A stretch of 64,000 bases of DNA from Prochlorococcus sp. AG-363-P19 (GTDB lineage: Bacteria > Cyanobacteriota > Cyanobacteriia > PCC-6307 > Cyanobiaceae), in assembly GCA_003280055.1 (NCBI GenBank), contig QCGG01000007.1, positions 1-64,000 of the forward strand. The letters run 5' to 3'. A model generated the notes under the pieces. The model was not told the DNA's origin. It ran no database searches and worked only from the letters and a program-made list of their open reading frames with translations. Made by a program: the position numbers and the translations under genes. Positions 11,625 through 21,016 of this stretch are shown here, one piece after another (the stretch's first letter is position 1; every line of letters starts with the position of its first letter).

Positions 11625-11662
11625 TCACTTGGTTTTAATTTTCTTATTTTTTAAATTGGAGT

Positions 11663-12322
11663 ATGGGCATTTTTGATTTTATTTCGCAAGTGCCTGAGTT
11701 GATTGGCAACGCTGTGGCTGCAAATCAATGGATGGGCTATTTCGCTATTTTTGTGGCGATGTTTCTTGAAAATCTTTTCCCCCCTATTCCATCTGAATTG
11801 ATAATGCCACTTGGAGGTTTTTATGTGCATCAAGGTCAACTTGAGTTCTTTCCTGTTGTATTGGCTGGCCTTTTTGGGACATTGCTAGGAGCTTTTCCTT
11901 GGTATTACCTTGGACGTTTAGTAAATGAAGAGCGCCTGGAAGGATGGCTAAGAACTCATGGTCGATGGATTGGGATTAGTCCTGATGAGTTAGCTCGAAC
12001 TAGAAGATGGTTTAGTAGATACGGATCTTTATTAGTTTTTTGGGGAAGATTAGTGCCCGGTATTAGAACACTGATTTCTGTACCAGCCGGAATCGAGTTA
12101 ATGCCAATGACTCCTTTTTTGATATGGACAACTGCTGGAAGTTTTATTTGGACATTAATACTAACTTTGGCTGGTTTTGCATTGGGAGAAGGCTACAATT
12201 CAGTCGAACTATGGATCGAACCTGTTGCAAAATCAGTAAAAATATTACTTATTTTTACTGTAATTACATCTTTCTGTTGGTTAATTTTAAGGGCCTTGCA
12301 ACGAAGAAAGAAACCTTTTTGA
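11663..12322 (+). CDS. DedA family membrane protein
   Basis: A 219-residue DedA/SNARE-associated membrane protein; members are linked to undecaprenyl-phosphate or phospholipid recycling. It has several hydrophobic helices and the family signatures ENLFPPIPSELIMPLGGFY and FWGRLVPGIRTLISVPAGI (the G-x-x-x-P-G-x-R-T motif). It is downstream of ahcY in the same direction and convergent with ssb. Confidence 0.85.
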   Translation: MGIFDFISQVPELIGNAVAANQWMGYFAIFVAMFLENLFPPIPSELIMPLGGFYVHQGQLEFFPVVLAGLFGTLLGAFPWYYLGRLVNEERLEGWLRTHGRWIGISPDELARTRRWFSRYGSLLVFWGRLVPGIRTLISVPAGIELMPMTPFLIWTTAGSFIWTLILTLAGFALGEGYNSVELWIEPVAKSVKILLIFTVITSFCWLILRALQRRKKPF

Positions 12323-12339
12323 TTGTTTATCTACTTACC

Positions 12340-12711
12340 TTAGAAAGGCACTTCTTCTTCATTCGGAGGATTGGAGAATCCTGTTGTCTGAGAATCTCTC
12401 TTTGAACCCATTAATTCAAGACGGTCAACACGTACTACAGGTTTAGACCTCTCTTCACCATTCTTTTTGTCGTTCCATCGATCTAATTTAAAGCTACCAG
12501 TTATGCCAATGAGGGAACCTTTTTTAACGTAGTCAGCTGCTACTTGTGCTTGTTTTCCCCAAATCTCAAGGTTGAACCAATCTGGTTCTTCGTCACGACC
12601 CCTGCGATTGACGGCCATAGTTAGATTGGCTACAACGCTTCCCGACTCGAAGTAACGAACTTCCGGGTCTCTTCCTGCCCGCCCTACTAATGTCACGGAA
12701 TTAACGCTCAT
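12340..12711 (-). CDS. ssb: Single-stranded DNA-binding protein
   Basis: A 123-residue SSB with one OB-fold domain: NSVTLVGRAGRDPEVRYF at the N-terminus, LTMAVNRR and the WFNLEIWGKQAQVAADYVKKGS region. It ends in NEEEVPF, the acidic tail that recruits replication and repair proteins. It is divergent from mreB and convergent with the DedA gene. Confidence 0.93.
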   Translation of the reverse strand: MSVNSVTLVGRAGRDPEVRYFESGSVVANLTMAVNRRGRDEEPDWFNLEIWGKQAQVAADYVKKGSLIGITGSFKLDRWNDKKNGEERSKPVVRVDRLELMGSKRDSQTTGFSNPPNEEEVPF

Positions 12712-12825
12712 ACCTAAGAAATGTAATTGTGATTTTGCTAATAATGCGTCAAGTTCAAGCTAAATGTGAGAAGGAGTTTTATCTATTAAAGCTTTGGAGG
12801 ATTGGATGTTCTTGCAAGTACCTCT

Positions 12826-13905
12826 ATGATTCGCCGGATTGGATCCTTAACTGTGTTTTTTAGTCGCTTCAAGCTTTCCAGGGACATCGGTATTGACCTT
12901 GGAACGGCAAACACCTTGATTTACGTCTCAGGGAAAGGAATTGTTCTTCAGGAACCTTCTGTTGTAGCAATGGATTTAGAGGAAGGCGTTCCTATGGCTG
13001 TTGGTGATGATGCCAAGTTGATGCTTGGTAGGACACCTGGCAACATTCGAGCAGTAAGGCCCTTGCGAGATGGGGTGATTGCTGATTTCGATGCAGCTGA
13101 GCAGATGCTGAAGAGCTTTATACAGAAATGTAATGAAGGCAGGGGCATCATTGCTCCCCGCTTAGTCGTGGGGATTCCTAGTGGTGTGACAGGAGTTGAA
13201 AGAAGGGCGGTCAGAGAAGCAGGCATGGCAGGTGCCCGTGAAGTTCATTTGATTGATGAACCAGTGGCAGCTGCAATAGGTGCAAATTTGCCAGTCACGG
13301 AACCAATTGGAACGATGATTGTTGACATTGGTGGCGGCACTACAGAAGTTGCAGTAATGAGTCTTGGCGGAACGGTTTTAAGTGAATCTGTTCGGGTCGC
13401 TGGAGATGAAATCAACGATTCGATTGGAACTTATTTGAAGAAGGTTCACAATCTTGTTGTTGGTGAACGTACAGCTGAGGAGATCAAGATTCGGATTGGT
13501 TCAGCTTTTCCTGATAACGATTTTGATCTTCAGTCAATGGATGTGAGAGGACTCCACATGTTGTCCGGCTTACCTCGTTCTGTAAATCTTCAGGCTGGGG
13601 ATTTAAGGGAGGCTATGGCTGAACCATTAAACAAAATTGTTGATGCTGTAAAGAGAACTCTTGAACGTACACCTCCTGAGCTAGCGGCCGATATTGTTGA
13701 TAGGGGGATAATGTTGGCTGGAGGAGGTGCTTTAGTTAGAGGGATCAGTGATTTAGTGAGCCATGAAACCGGTATCTTTACTCATGTAGCCGAAGATCCC
13801 TTGCTCTGTGTGGTTAATGGATGTGGGCAAGTTCTAGAGGACTTTAAGCGGCTTAAAAGGGTTCTAGATACACCTGAATTTGCAAGGTCTAACATTAAGG
13901 ATTGA
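12826..13905 (+). CDS. mreB: Rod-shape actin homologue MreB
   Basis: MreB forms membrane-attached filaments that guide lateral wall synthesis. It has the phosphate 1 motif GIDLGTANTLIYV, phosphate 2 VDIGGGTTEVAV and the adenosine motif MLAGGGALVRGI. I choose ATG 12826 (359 residues); TTG 12802 would add eight residues but sits one base after a GGAGG. A seven-codon ORF starting at 12806 ends in an ATGA overlap with this start. First gene of mreBCD. Confidence 0.92.
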   Translation: MIRRIGSLTVFFSRFKLSRDIGIDLGTANTLIYVSGKGIVLQEPSVVAMDLEEGVPMAVGDDAKLMLGRTPGNIRAVRPLRDGVIADFDAAEQMLKSFIQKCNEGRGIIAPRLVVGIPSGVTGVERRAVREAGMAGAREVHLIDEPVAAAIGANLPVTEPIGTMIVDIGGGTTEVAVMSLGGTVLSESVRVAGDEINDSIGTYLKKVHNLVVGERTAEEIKIRIGSAFPDNDFDLQSMDVRGLHMLSGLPRSVNLQAGDLREAMAEPLNKIVDAVKRTLERTPPELAADIVDRGIMLAGGGALVRGISDLVSHETGIFTHVAEDPLLCVVNGCGQVLEDFKRLKRVLDTPEFARSNIKD

Positions 13906-13910
13906 CTTAA

Positions 13911-14657
13911 ATGAGAGCTCGGTTTTTTGGAGCTTCTCAACGTGGCCGTTTGTTGCGTCGTTTTTTTCCTTGGTTTTGTTTGACCGGGGCTCTTTTTGTA
14001 GTTCGTTTAACAAAGGGTGCTGGATTTACTGATATTTATGCCTTTCTGACCAGACCTTTTTGGCCAGGCCAGGCCCAAAGAGTTTGGATTCAGAGTGCTT
14101 TAAATGCGGAACATCAGGCGAAGTTAAATCTTCTGCAGCAAGAAAATAAACGTTTGAAGATGTTGCTTTCTCTTGATAGGAACTCGGTCAGACAAGGATT
14201 GGTTTCAGCAGCAGTCATTTCTCGAAGGCAAGGAGGGTGGTGGCATCAGTTGGAGATTGGTAAAGGATTGCTTAGTGGCATAGCCAAGGATGACATCGTC
14301 ATTGGACCAGGTGGGTTAGTTGGCAGGATCACTAGCGTTACGCCATCCACAGCAAGAGTTTTGTTGTTGACTTCCCCATCTAGTCGAGTGGCAGTTTGGA
14401 TTTCTAGAAATCAGCAACATGGAATGTTGCTTGGGACTGGAACAAATAGACCTCAATTGGTTTTTTTAAATAGTGAACCTGAAGTTTTACCAGGAGATCT
14501 TGTTAGTACTTCGCCGGTAAGTAGCTTGGTGCCACCAAATGTTCCAGTGGGAGTTATTCAATCAATTGATTTTGATGCTTTACCTTCTCCAAATGGCAGG
14601 GTTCAATTAATCGCTGCCCCTGAGTTAATTGATTGGGTTCAAATTAAGACGCGCTAA
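13911..14657 (+). CDS. mreC: Rod-shape determining protein MreC
   Basis: MreC is a bitopic periplasmic scaffold for the elongation machinery. The 248-residue protein has one N-terminal membrane segment (about residues 21-38), then a coiled coil (NAEHQAKLNLLQQENKRLK) and a beta-rich domain with the conserved VGPGGLVGRI-like segment (IGPGGLVGRITSV) and LPGDLVSTS. It lies 5 bases after mreB and overlaps mreD by one base, so it is in the mre operon. Confidence 0.88.
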   Translation: MRARFFGASQRGRLLRRFFPWFCLTGALFVVRLTKGAGFTDIYAFLTRPFWPGQAQRVWIQSALNAEHQAKLNLLQQENKRLKMLLSLDRNSVRQGLVSAAVISRRQGGWWHQLEIGKGLLSGIAKDDIVIGPGGLVGRITSVTPSTARVLLLTSPSSRVAVWISRNQQHGMLLGTGTNRPQLVFLNSEPEVLPGDLVSTSPVSSLVPPNVPVGVIQSIDFDALPSPNGRVQLIAAPELIDWVQIKTR

Positions 14658-15163
14658 TGGCCAAATTAAAGAGAAGATCTGTTTTTTGGCTTTCTGGACT
14701 GTTAGTGCCATTTGTCACCCTTTTATCTCCTAAATGGTTAAGTCTGGCTGGAGTAGGACCATGTTGGGCTGTTTTGTGGCTATTGCCCTGGTCACTGGAA
14801 GAAGGAATAATTTCTGCTGTGATTTCTGGTTTCTTTCTTGGTTTGATATTAGATGCCATAAGTATTGATGGCCCAACGCTAATCCCTGGATTAGTAGTGC
14901 TTGGTTTTTGGTGGGGATGGTTGGGTAGATATGGATCTGAGATTGAGGGGACCTTAAATCTTGGATTGCTAGCTTGGTTGGGATCAGTTATTTATAGCTT
15001 GAGCATTTGGTTGCAGATTTCGTTCATCCATAGTGCATTTTTAAACAACCCAATTAGTGGTTGGGCATGGCAGACATTATTGATTCAGGCAACTTTGACT
15101 GCTGTATTGGCACCATTAATTAGTTCTTGGTTTTTGTTGCGTTTGAGAGATCGGAAGTTTTGA
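14657..15163 (+). CDS. mreD: MreD-like membrane protein
   Basis: A 168-residue, strongly hydrophobic protein with about five membrane helices. Sequence similarity to MreD is weak, as is usual, but its position directly after mreC with a one-base stop-start overlap (TAATG) and its size and topology make it the MreD of the rod complex. Confidence 0.75.
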   Translation: MAKLKRRSVFWLSGLLVPFVTLLSPKWLSLAGVGPCWAVLWLLPWSLEEGIISAVISGFFLGLILDAISIDGPTLIPGLVVLGFWWGWLGRYGSEIEGTLNLGLLAWLGSVIYSLSIWLQISFIHSAFLNNPISGWAWQTLLIQATLTAVLAPLISSWFLLRLRDRKF

Positions 15164-15489
15164 TCTGTTCTTAGGCAATTTTTCACAAGAGAAAGATAAA
15201 AGTTTGTATTTAATGTTTATTCGCTTGAGTAGGGTGAAAATGCAATTTATGCTTTTGCAAAAGTTTTAAGCCTTCTCTGATTAGTTTTTAGGGAGATTAA
15301 AAGAAGGAATAGATAGCTCTAATAAGGCTTCTAAACAAAAGCTCTATAGCGCCTACACTTAAAAATTAAGTATAAATACGCAAGTATAAAAGCTTAAAAA
15401 AATTAGTAAAACACCTTAATTTTGCTTTCTTAGTGTCTTTTGGCTTAGGACGGAAGTATATAGTTGATTTTCTTCATGAGGAATTGCTA
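15164..15489. other. Intergenic region before the RpaB-type gene
   Basis: About 326 bases of very AT-rich DNA between mreD and the response regulator. I see no convincing ORF or RNA gene. A weak imperfect stem around 15270-15308 (CCTTCT with AGAAGG) could end the mre operon, and the A/T-rich segment around 15350-15420 probably holds the regulator's promoter, but no clear -35/-10 pair stands out. Confidence 0.4.
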
Positions 15490-16302
15490 ATGCGCGGAGG
15501 CGGTTCATCCCATTTAGAAAACATTAATGGGTCAGCTAATCAGAAGGTCCCCGCGAATCCAAAAGCCACTCTATTGGTGGTTGATGATGAACCAGCAGTT
15601 TTACGTGTTTTGGTAACTCGTCTTCAGTTGGCAGGCTATAAAGTTTTGTCAGCGGAAGATGGAGAGCAGGCTCTAGAGGTATTTCATCGTGAGTCTCCTG
15701 ATTTGATTGTCTTAGATGTAATGCTTCCCAAAGTAGATGGTTTTGCTGTATGCAGAAGACTGCGAGCTGAGTCTTGTGTTCCAATTATTTTCCTGACTGC
15801 ATTAGAGGCAATATCTGAGCGGGTTGCAGGCTTGGATTTAGGTGCTGATGATTATCTTTCCAAGCCATTTAGTCCTAAAGAATTGGAAGCAAGAATCGCA
15901 ACTATTCTCCGTAGAGTTGGGCCTGGTTCGGCGGTAGCAGAACCAAGAGAGCTTCCTGTTGGACAGGGAGTTCTTCGTGTGGGTGATTTAGTAGTTGATA
16001 CTAATCGCAGACAAGTCAGTCGCGCAGGAGAACGTATTGGGTTGACCTACACAGAATTTAGTTTGCTTGAGCTTTTATTTAGAGAACCTGGGCGTGTAGT
16101 TCCAAGAGCAGAGATTCTTGAGCAATTGTGGGGCTATCCGCCAAGAAGAGCAGCAGACCTAAGGGTTGTAGACGTTTATGTCGCGAGATTGCGAGGGAAG
16201 TTAGAGCCTGATCCTAGAAATCCTGAATTAATTCTGACAGTAAGAGGAATTGGATATGCTTCTCAAAGAATGGGCGAATTTCCTGCAGCTATAGCCAGTT
16301 GA
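15490..16302 (+). CDS. rpaB: RpaB-type OmpR-family response regulator
   Basis: A two-component response regulator. The receiver domain has VVDDEPAVLRVL, the phospho-acceptor Asp in DLIVLDVMLPKVDG and KPFSPKELEARI. The C-terminal winged helix ends in RAADLRVVDVYVARLRGKLE and RGIGYAS. The sequence fits the cyanobacterial RpaB group, which controls light-stress and photosystem genes, better than RpaA. ATG 15490 follows a GAGGA; GTG 15433 is the longest possible start. It is next to lysS, and I recall the same neighbourhood from other picocyanobacteria. Confidence 0.8.
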   Translation: MRGGGSSHLENINGSANQKVPANPKATLLVVDDEPAVLRVLVTRLQLAGYKVLSAEDGEQALEVFHRESPDLIVLDVMLPKVDGFAVCRRLRAESCVPIIFLTALEAISERVAGLDLGADDYLSKPFSPKELEARIATILRRVGPGSAVAEPRELPVGQGVLRVGDLVVDTNRRQVSRAGERIGLTYTEFSLLELLFREPGRVVPRAEILEQLWGYPPRRAADLRVVDVYVARLRGKLEPDPRNPELILTVRGIGYASQRMGEFPAAIAS

Positions 16303-16327
16303 TAAACCCATTGATCAATGGGTTTAT
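16302..16327 (+). terminator. Palindromic terminator after the response regulator
   Basis: A perfect 26-base palindrome with 13-base arms begins at the last base of the stop codon (ATAAACCCATTGA and its complement). It is followed by TTTTGCTC. It probably forms a rho-independent terminator, with a few central bases unpaired as the loop. Confidence 0.7.
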
Positions 16328-16373
16328 TTTGCTCTATAAACCGGCAATATGACGCCCCTTAGCTTTGAAGGTT

Positions 16374-17879
16374 TTGTCTGATCTTCGTGATACCCGTCTT
16401 GAAAAGTCAAATACCCTTCGCTCAATAGGAAAGGGCCCATATGCACTGCGTTTTGATTCAACGCATTCAGCTGCTCAATTACAAGCAGACCATAAAGATC
16501 TTGGCAAAGGACAAGAGCTGGATTTGGTAGTTTCTATAGCTGGTCGTGTAATGGCGAGAAGGGTTTTAGGGAAATTAGCTTTTTATACGATTGCTGATGA
16601 AACTGGACAAATTCAACTTTTTTTAGAGAAGGCTTTCCTGGAGGGTTTGAGTTCTCAAGAAGAGCAGAACAATGCGTTTACAGAGCTCACAACTCTTGTT
16701 GATGTAGGGGATTGGATAGGTGTTGTTGGGATTTTGAGAAGGACAGATAGAGGTGAACTCTCAGTCAAGGTCCAACAATGGGAAATGCTTAGCAAAGCGC
16801 TTCAACCCCTTCCAGACAAATGGCATGGTTTATCAGATGTCGAAAAACGCTATCGCCAAAGATATTTAGATTTGGTTGTTTCTCCACAATCGCGGGATAC
16901 TTTTCGAAAAAGAGCGTTAACAGTTCGTTCGATTCGTCGATGGTTAGATGACCGTGCATTTTTAGAGATAGAGACACCGGTCCTTCAATCTGAGGCTGGT
17001 GGCGCTGAGGCTAGACCTTTTATTACTCATCACAACACCCTTGATCTGCCTCTTTACTTGCGTATTGCCACAGAATTGCACCTCAAGCGATTGGTTGTTG
17101 GTGGATTTGAGCGTGTTTATGAACTAGGAAGGATCTTTAGAAATGAAGGTGTTAGTACTAGACATAATCCTGAATTTACATCGGTTGAGATTTATAGGGC
17201 TTTTGCTGATTACATAGACATGATGGAACTTACTGAGGCTTTAATTGCTTCAGTTTCTCAAGATATTTGTGGATCTCAAATTATTCCTTATCAGGGCCAA
17301 GTGATTGATTTACAGCCTCCATGGAGAAGGGCCACTATGCATGAGCTTGTACAGGAAGCAACAGGTATTGACTTTACTCAATTTTGTGGCCAAAGAGATG
17401 CTGCTGCCAAGGCAATGCGAGAAATTGGCTTAGAAGTCTCAGATAGTGCTGACTCAGTCGGTCGTTTATTAAATGTTGCGTTTGAGGAAACAGTTGAACA
17501 AAAGTTGATTCAACCAACTTTTGTGCTTGATTATCCGGTGGAGATTTCTCCCTTGGCCAGGCCTCATCGAACAAAGAAAGGCCTTGTTGAACGCTTCGAA
17601 CTCTTTATTGCAGGACGAGAAACTGCTAATGCATTTAGCGAGTTAATAGACCCTATAGATCAACGAGAACGCTTTGAGGCACAGCAAGCTCGGCGTCTAG
17701 CTGGCGATTTGGAAGCCCATGGTGTTGATGAGGATTTTGTGCAAGCCCTTGAGATTGGCATGCCTCCAACAGGTGGCTTAGGGATAGGAATTGATCGGCT
17801 TGTAATGCTATTAACAGATAGCCCATCTATAAGAGATGTGATTGCATTTCCTCTCCTTCGACCTGACTCAAGGACATAA
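16374..17879 (+). CDS. lysS: Lysyl-tRNA synthetase, class II
   Basis: Charges tRNA-Lys. The N-terminal OB fold (about residues 55-160, [17 protein letters not shown]) binds the anticodon. The class II core has motif 2 [18 protein letters not shown] and motif 3 [20 protein letters not shown]. About 501 residues, normal length. The start is uncertain: TTG 16374 gives the usual beginning S-D-L-R-D-T-R, and TTG 16365 is three codons upstream. There is no ATG nearby. Confidence 0.94.
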   Translation: MSDLRDTRLEKSNTLRSIGKGPYALRFDSTHSAAQLQADHKDLGKGQELDLVVSIAGRVMARRVLGKLAFYTIADETGQIQLFLEKAFLEGLSSQEEQNNAFTELTTLVDVGDWIGVVGILRRTDRGELSVKVQQWEMLSKALQPLPDKWHGLSDVEKRYRQRYLDLVVSPQSRDTFRKRALTVRSIRRWLDDRAFLEIETPVLQSEAGGAEARPFITHHNTLDLPLYLRIATELHLKRLVVGGFERVYELGRIFRNEGVSTRHNPEFTSVEIYRAFADYIDMMELTEALIASVSQDICGSQIIPYQGQVIDLQPPWRRATMHELVQEATGIDFTQFCGQRDAAAKAMREIGLEVSDSADSVGRLLNVAFEETVEQKLIQPTFVLDYPVEISPLARPHRTKKGLVERFELFIAGRETANAFSELIDPIDQRERFEAQQARRLAGDLEAHGVDEDFVQALEIGMPPTGGLGIGIDRLVMLLTDSPSIRDVIAFPLLRPDSRT

Positions 17880-17937
17880 TTCGCTCATAATGAACCATCA
17901 AAGTGGATAATTGATGAAGTGGCAATGTCTTTAAGCG

Positions 17938-18201
17938 ATGAGTGGTGAGCGCGTAGGTTTCCGCTTCAAGCACACCGATGCGGTGGTCAAACGCAATCCC
18001 CAGGGCCGTTCGCGGCGAGGCTGGGTAATTGAACCTGTGGAACAGACAACCAGCCGGGGTACAAAGATGCCGGCTTATCGCATCAGATGGCGCGATAGTG
18101 AGAGACCTGAAATTGTGCTTCAGCATATGCTGATAGCAGATCCTGACCCAACACCTCCTCCGGAGAATGTCAGTCTTGAGCCACCGGCCTCCAAAAAGTG
18201 A
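17938..18201 (+). CDS. Small basic protein of unknown function
   Basis: An 87-residue protein 58 bases after lysS in the same direction. The beginning is rich in Lys/Arg (RFKHTDAVVKRNPQGRSRRG), followed by a segment with W and R pairs (RIRWRDSERPEIVLQHML) and a proline-rich tail. I recognise the type from picocyanobacterial genomes but know no function. Its GC content looks higher than that of its neighbours, as does lysS to a lesser degree. Confidence 0.65.
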   Translation: MSGERVGFRFKHTDAVVKRNPQGRSRRGWVIEPVEQTTSRGTKMPAYRIRWRDSERPEIVLQHMLIADPDPTPPPENVSLEPPASKK

Positions 18202-18287
18202 ATTTGTTTACTTGATTTGTAAATGAGTCTGGGGTAACGGTTTGAAGAAATCCTCCACGACTGGTTTACAGCTGCTTAGATTTCGAT

Positions 18288-18515
18288 TTATTTAGGGGGG
18301 GCTTTTGTGATTAGCGGAGCCTCGATTTCTTCTTTCAAGGGGTTGATAGCGCCTTCTTTAGAGTTCAAAAGTAATTGCGTAATTCTTGCCAAGTATTTAT
18401 CGTCAATCCCTTGTTCAAGTAATTTCTCAAAGTTTATTCGATATAGGGTTTCAAGTTGCGAGATCATGCTTTCTCTTATGTTTCGTACTTTGTCTTGTTG
18501 TATGTTCAGGTTCAT
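18288..18515 (-). CDS. Small protein of unknown function
   Basis: A 75-residue, mostly alpha-helical protein on the minus strand, upstream of which lies smpB in the same orientation with 85 bases between them. A charged helical region (RNIRESMISQLETLYRINFE) is followed by a proline- and charge-rich tail (EIEAPLITKAPPK). No recognised domain. ORF coherence and position next to smpB support it being real. Confidence 0.55.
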   Translation of the reverse strand: MNLNIQQDKVRNIRESMISQLETLYRINFEKLLEQGIDDKYLARITQLLLNSKEGAINPLKEEIEAPLITKAPPK

Positions 18516-18600
18516 CTGAGTTTATTTAAGAGGATAAGTATTCAAGATTAGCCTTGGAGAGCAAAGACAAAAGGCTATTGATCTTTTGGCTAACATAATT

Positions 18601-19098
18601 TTAGTACCTTTCAAGTGCTTGTCTGGCATCTATTTTTGCTTGTTTATTTTTTTCCTCTTGCCTTTTATCATGTAACTTTCTTCCTTTAGCAACCCCTAAT
18701 GAAACCTTGATCCAAGATCCTTTCAGATGAATATTTAGAGGTATTAATGTTAGTCCTTTTTTTTCCATCTGAAGCTTAAGTTTTTTAATTTCTCGACGGT
18801 GAGCAAGTAATCTTCGTGTTCGTAATGGTTCGTGATTGAAAAAACTACCCGAATGACTATTCGGAGAAATATGCACGTTATGTAGTTTTAATTCGCCTTT
18901 GCGAATAAGGCAGAAACCATCTCTGAGATTTGCTTGACCAGCTCGAATTGATTTAACTTCTGTTCCTAGTAATTCGATACCTGTTTCAAGGGTTTCAAGA
19001 ATTTCATACTGATGTCTTGCGAGACGGTTGTCAGCTAAAAGACGTTGGGCCTTTAGGCGATCGCTAGCATTGGTTTTTTTCCCTTTTCCTTTACCCAT
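18601..19098 (-). CDS. smpB: SsrA-binding protein SmpB
   Basis: SmpB carries tmRNA to stalled ribosomes for trans-translation. The 165-residue protein has the OB-fold core with [30 protein letters not shown] and [10 protein letters not shown], then [13 protein letters not shown] and the C-terminal [12 protein letters not shown] tail that acts in the decoding site. It is divergent from ruvB; the starts are 50 bases apart. Confidence 0.95.
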   Translation of the reverse strand: MGKGKGKKTNASDRLKAQRLLADNRLARHQYEILETLETGIELLGTEVKSIRAGQANLRDGFCLIRKGELKLHNVHISPNSHSGSFFNHEPLRTRRLLAHRREIKKLKLQMEKKGLTLIPLNIHLKGSWIKVSLGVAKGRKLHDKRQEEKNKQAKIDARQALERY

Positions 19099-19148
19099 GA
19101 GCTTTCACGATTGCTCCGAATGCATTCGGTTGTAAGTACCCTTGCAGA

Positions 19149-20207
19149 ATGGCAATTGTCTCTTCTGGTGATAGCAGTCCTTCTGCTTCCTCTTCTAGGG
19201 ATCCATCCAGGATGATGGATGCTGCATTGTTGCAAGAAGATCAGTCGATATCAATAGAAGATGGCTTAAGGCCAAGCTCTTTAGAGGATTACATAGGTCA
19301 GTCAGAGTTGAAGCAGGTATTGGACATTGCTGTTAAAGCTTCTTTAGGACGAGGAGATTCCTTAGACCATGTTTTGTTGTATGGCCCTCCTGGGCTAGGT
19401 AAAACCACAATGGCGTTGGTCTTAGCTAATGAGTTGGGAGTTAGGTGCCGTATTACTAGTGCACCATCTCTGGAGAGACCTCGAGACATTATTGGATTGT
19501 TAGTAAATATGAAGCCTAGAGAAATGTTGTTTATTGATGAGATTCATCGATTGTCAAAAGTAGCCGAAGAACTTTTATATCCAGCTATGGAGGATAGACG
19601 AATTGATATCAATGTAGGGAAGGGGACTACTGCTAGGACGAGAGTGTTGAAGCTTGCACCATTTACTCTAGTTGGAGCCACTACTAAAGCGGGTTCACTT
19701 AGTTCTCCGTTGAGAGACCGCTTTGGCTTAATTCAGAGACTTAACTTTTATTGCTTGAATGAGCTTCAGCAGATCGTTGAAAGAGCAGCTGGCTTAATGA
19801 ATTTATCGTTAACTGATAATGCATGTAAGGAGATTTCTTTACGCTGTAGAGGTACGCCTCGGATCGCGAATCGACTTTTACGACGAGTTAGAGATGTCGC
19901 AACTGTGAAAGGAAAAGCGGCTCTAATTGATGAGATTTTGGTAGATGAGGCATTGTCTCTTCATGGTGTTGACAATAGAGGCCTTGATGCTAATGATCGG
20001 CGCGTGATGCAATTAATTCTTGAGTCTTATAACGGAGGCCCTGTTGGGCTTGATGCCATTGCTGCTGCTCTTGGCGATGATCCAAACACGTTGGAAACTG
20101 TTGTTGAGCCATTTTTGTTGCAATTGGGGTTTTTGCAGCGCACTAATAGAGGCAGGGTAATTACCAATGCAGGAAGGAATCATCTTGGTTGGGGAGATAG
20201 TCAATGA
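19149..20207 (+). CDS. ruvB: Holliday junction branch migration helicase RuvB
   Basis: RuvB is the hexameric AAA+ motor that, with RuvA, moves Holliday junctions. It has LRPSSLEDYIGQ, Walker A GPPGLGKTTMA, Walker B FIDEIHRL, sensor GATTKAGSLSSPLRDRFG and the winged-helix end NRGRVIT. Length 352 residues. The stop overlaps the start of the next gene by four bases (ATGA). Confidence 0.95.
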   Translation: MAIVSSGDSSPSASSSRDPSRMMDAALLQEDQSISIEDGLRPSSLEDYIGQSELKQVLDIAVKASLGRGDSLDHVLLYGPPGLGKTTMALVLANELGVRCRITSAPSLERPRDIIGLLVNMKPREMLFIDEIHRLSKVAEELLYPAMEDRRIDINVGKGTTARTRVLKLAPFTLVGATTKAGSLSSPLRDRFGLIQRLNFYCLNELQQIVERAAGLMNLSLTDNACKEISLRCRGTPRIANRLLRRVRDVATVKGKAALIDEILVDEALSLHGVDNRGLDANDRRVMQLILESYNGGPVGLDAIAAALGDDPNTLETVVEPFLLQLGFLQRTNRGRVITNAGRNHLGWGDSQ

Positions 20208-21016
20208 TTGCTGTTTTGATGCAAACTTTGAATAGGGCCCTTTTAGCAGCCCTTTTATTATTCGCTTTTGTTTTGTTTGCAGTTCAACCGTTACATGCTC
20301 AGAAAGCATTAGAACTCAAACCCCTTTTTGAAAGAGCTTTACTATTAACCAAAGATGGAGATTTCCCGAAGGCATTGACTCTTTGGAATGAATTATTAGA
20401 ACTAAAGCCTGATGATCCTGCTGCGTTGAGTAATCGTGGAAATGTTCGCTTGGTACTTGGAGATGCGAAGGGGGCAATTAAAGATCAGACAAATGCTCTT
20501 GAGTTGACACCTTTGGAAATTGACCCACATCTCAATCGAGGGATTGCCGAAGAGGCTTTGAAAGATTGGGAATCTGCCATTAATGATTACAACTGGATTC
20601 TTGAAAGGGACCCTGACAATTCTTCTGCTCTTTACAACCTTGCAAATGTTTCTGGAGCAAAGGGCGATTGGAATCAAGCAAAAGTTCTGTTTACTAAAGC
20701 TGCTTTTGCCAGGCCTGGCTTTGCGATGGCTCGTTCTAGTAAGGCTTTGTGTGATTATCAATTAGACAAAATTGATGATGCAGAAGTCGAGCTAAGAAAT
20801 CTTATCCGCCGTTATCCAATGATGGCAGATGTACGTGCTGCCTTAAGTGCAATTTTATGGCGTAAAGGTTTTTATGGTGAGGCAGAAAGTAATTGGGCTG
20901 CGGCTTCAGGTCTTGATAATCGATATAGCCAACGAGATTGGTTGTTAAATATTCGACGTTGGCCACCAGGGCCTACAGAAGATCTGATGGCTTTTCTTGC
21001 TTTGGAAAGACCATGA
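20204..21016 (+). CDS. Exported tetratricopeptide-repeat protein
   Basis: A 270-residue protein with a hydrophobic N-terminal signal (residues 8-30, NRALLAALLLFAFVLFAVQ) followed by about five TPR units, for example FPKALTLWNELLELKPDDPA, AIKDQTNALELTPLEID and AINDYNWILERDPDNS. TPR domains bind other proteins; partner unknown. It is joined to ruvB and to the next amidohydrolase by four-base ATGA overlaps, which implies coupled translation. Confidence 0.85.
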   Translation: MIAVLMQTLNRALLAALLLFAFVLFAVQPLHAQKALELKPLFERALLLTKDGDFPKALTLWNELLELKPDDPAALSNRGNVRLVLGDAKGAIKDQTNALELTPLEIDPHLNRGIAEEALKDWESAINDYNWILERDPDNSSALYNLANVSGAKGDWNQAKVLFTKAAFARPGFAMARSSKALCDYQLDKIDDAEVELRNLIRRYPMMADVRAALSAILWRKGFYGEAESNWAAASGLDNRYSQRDWLLNIRRWPPGPTEDLMAFLALERP

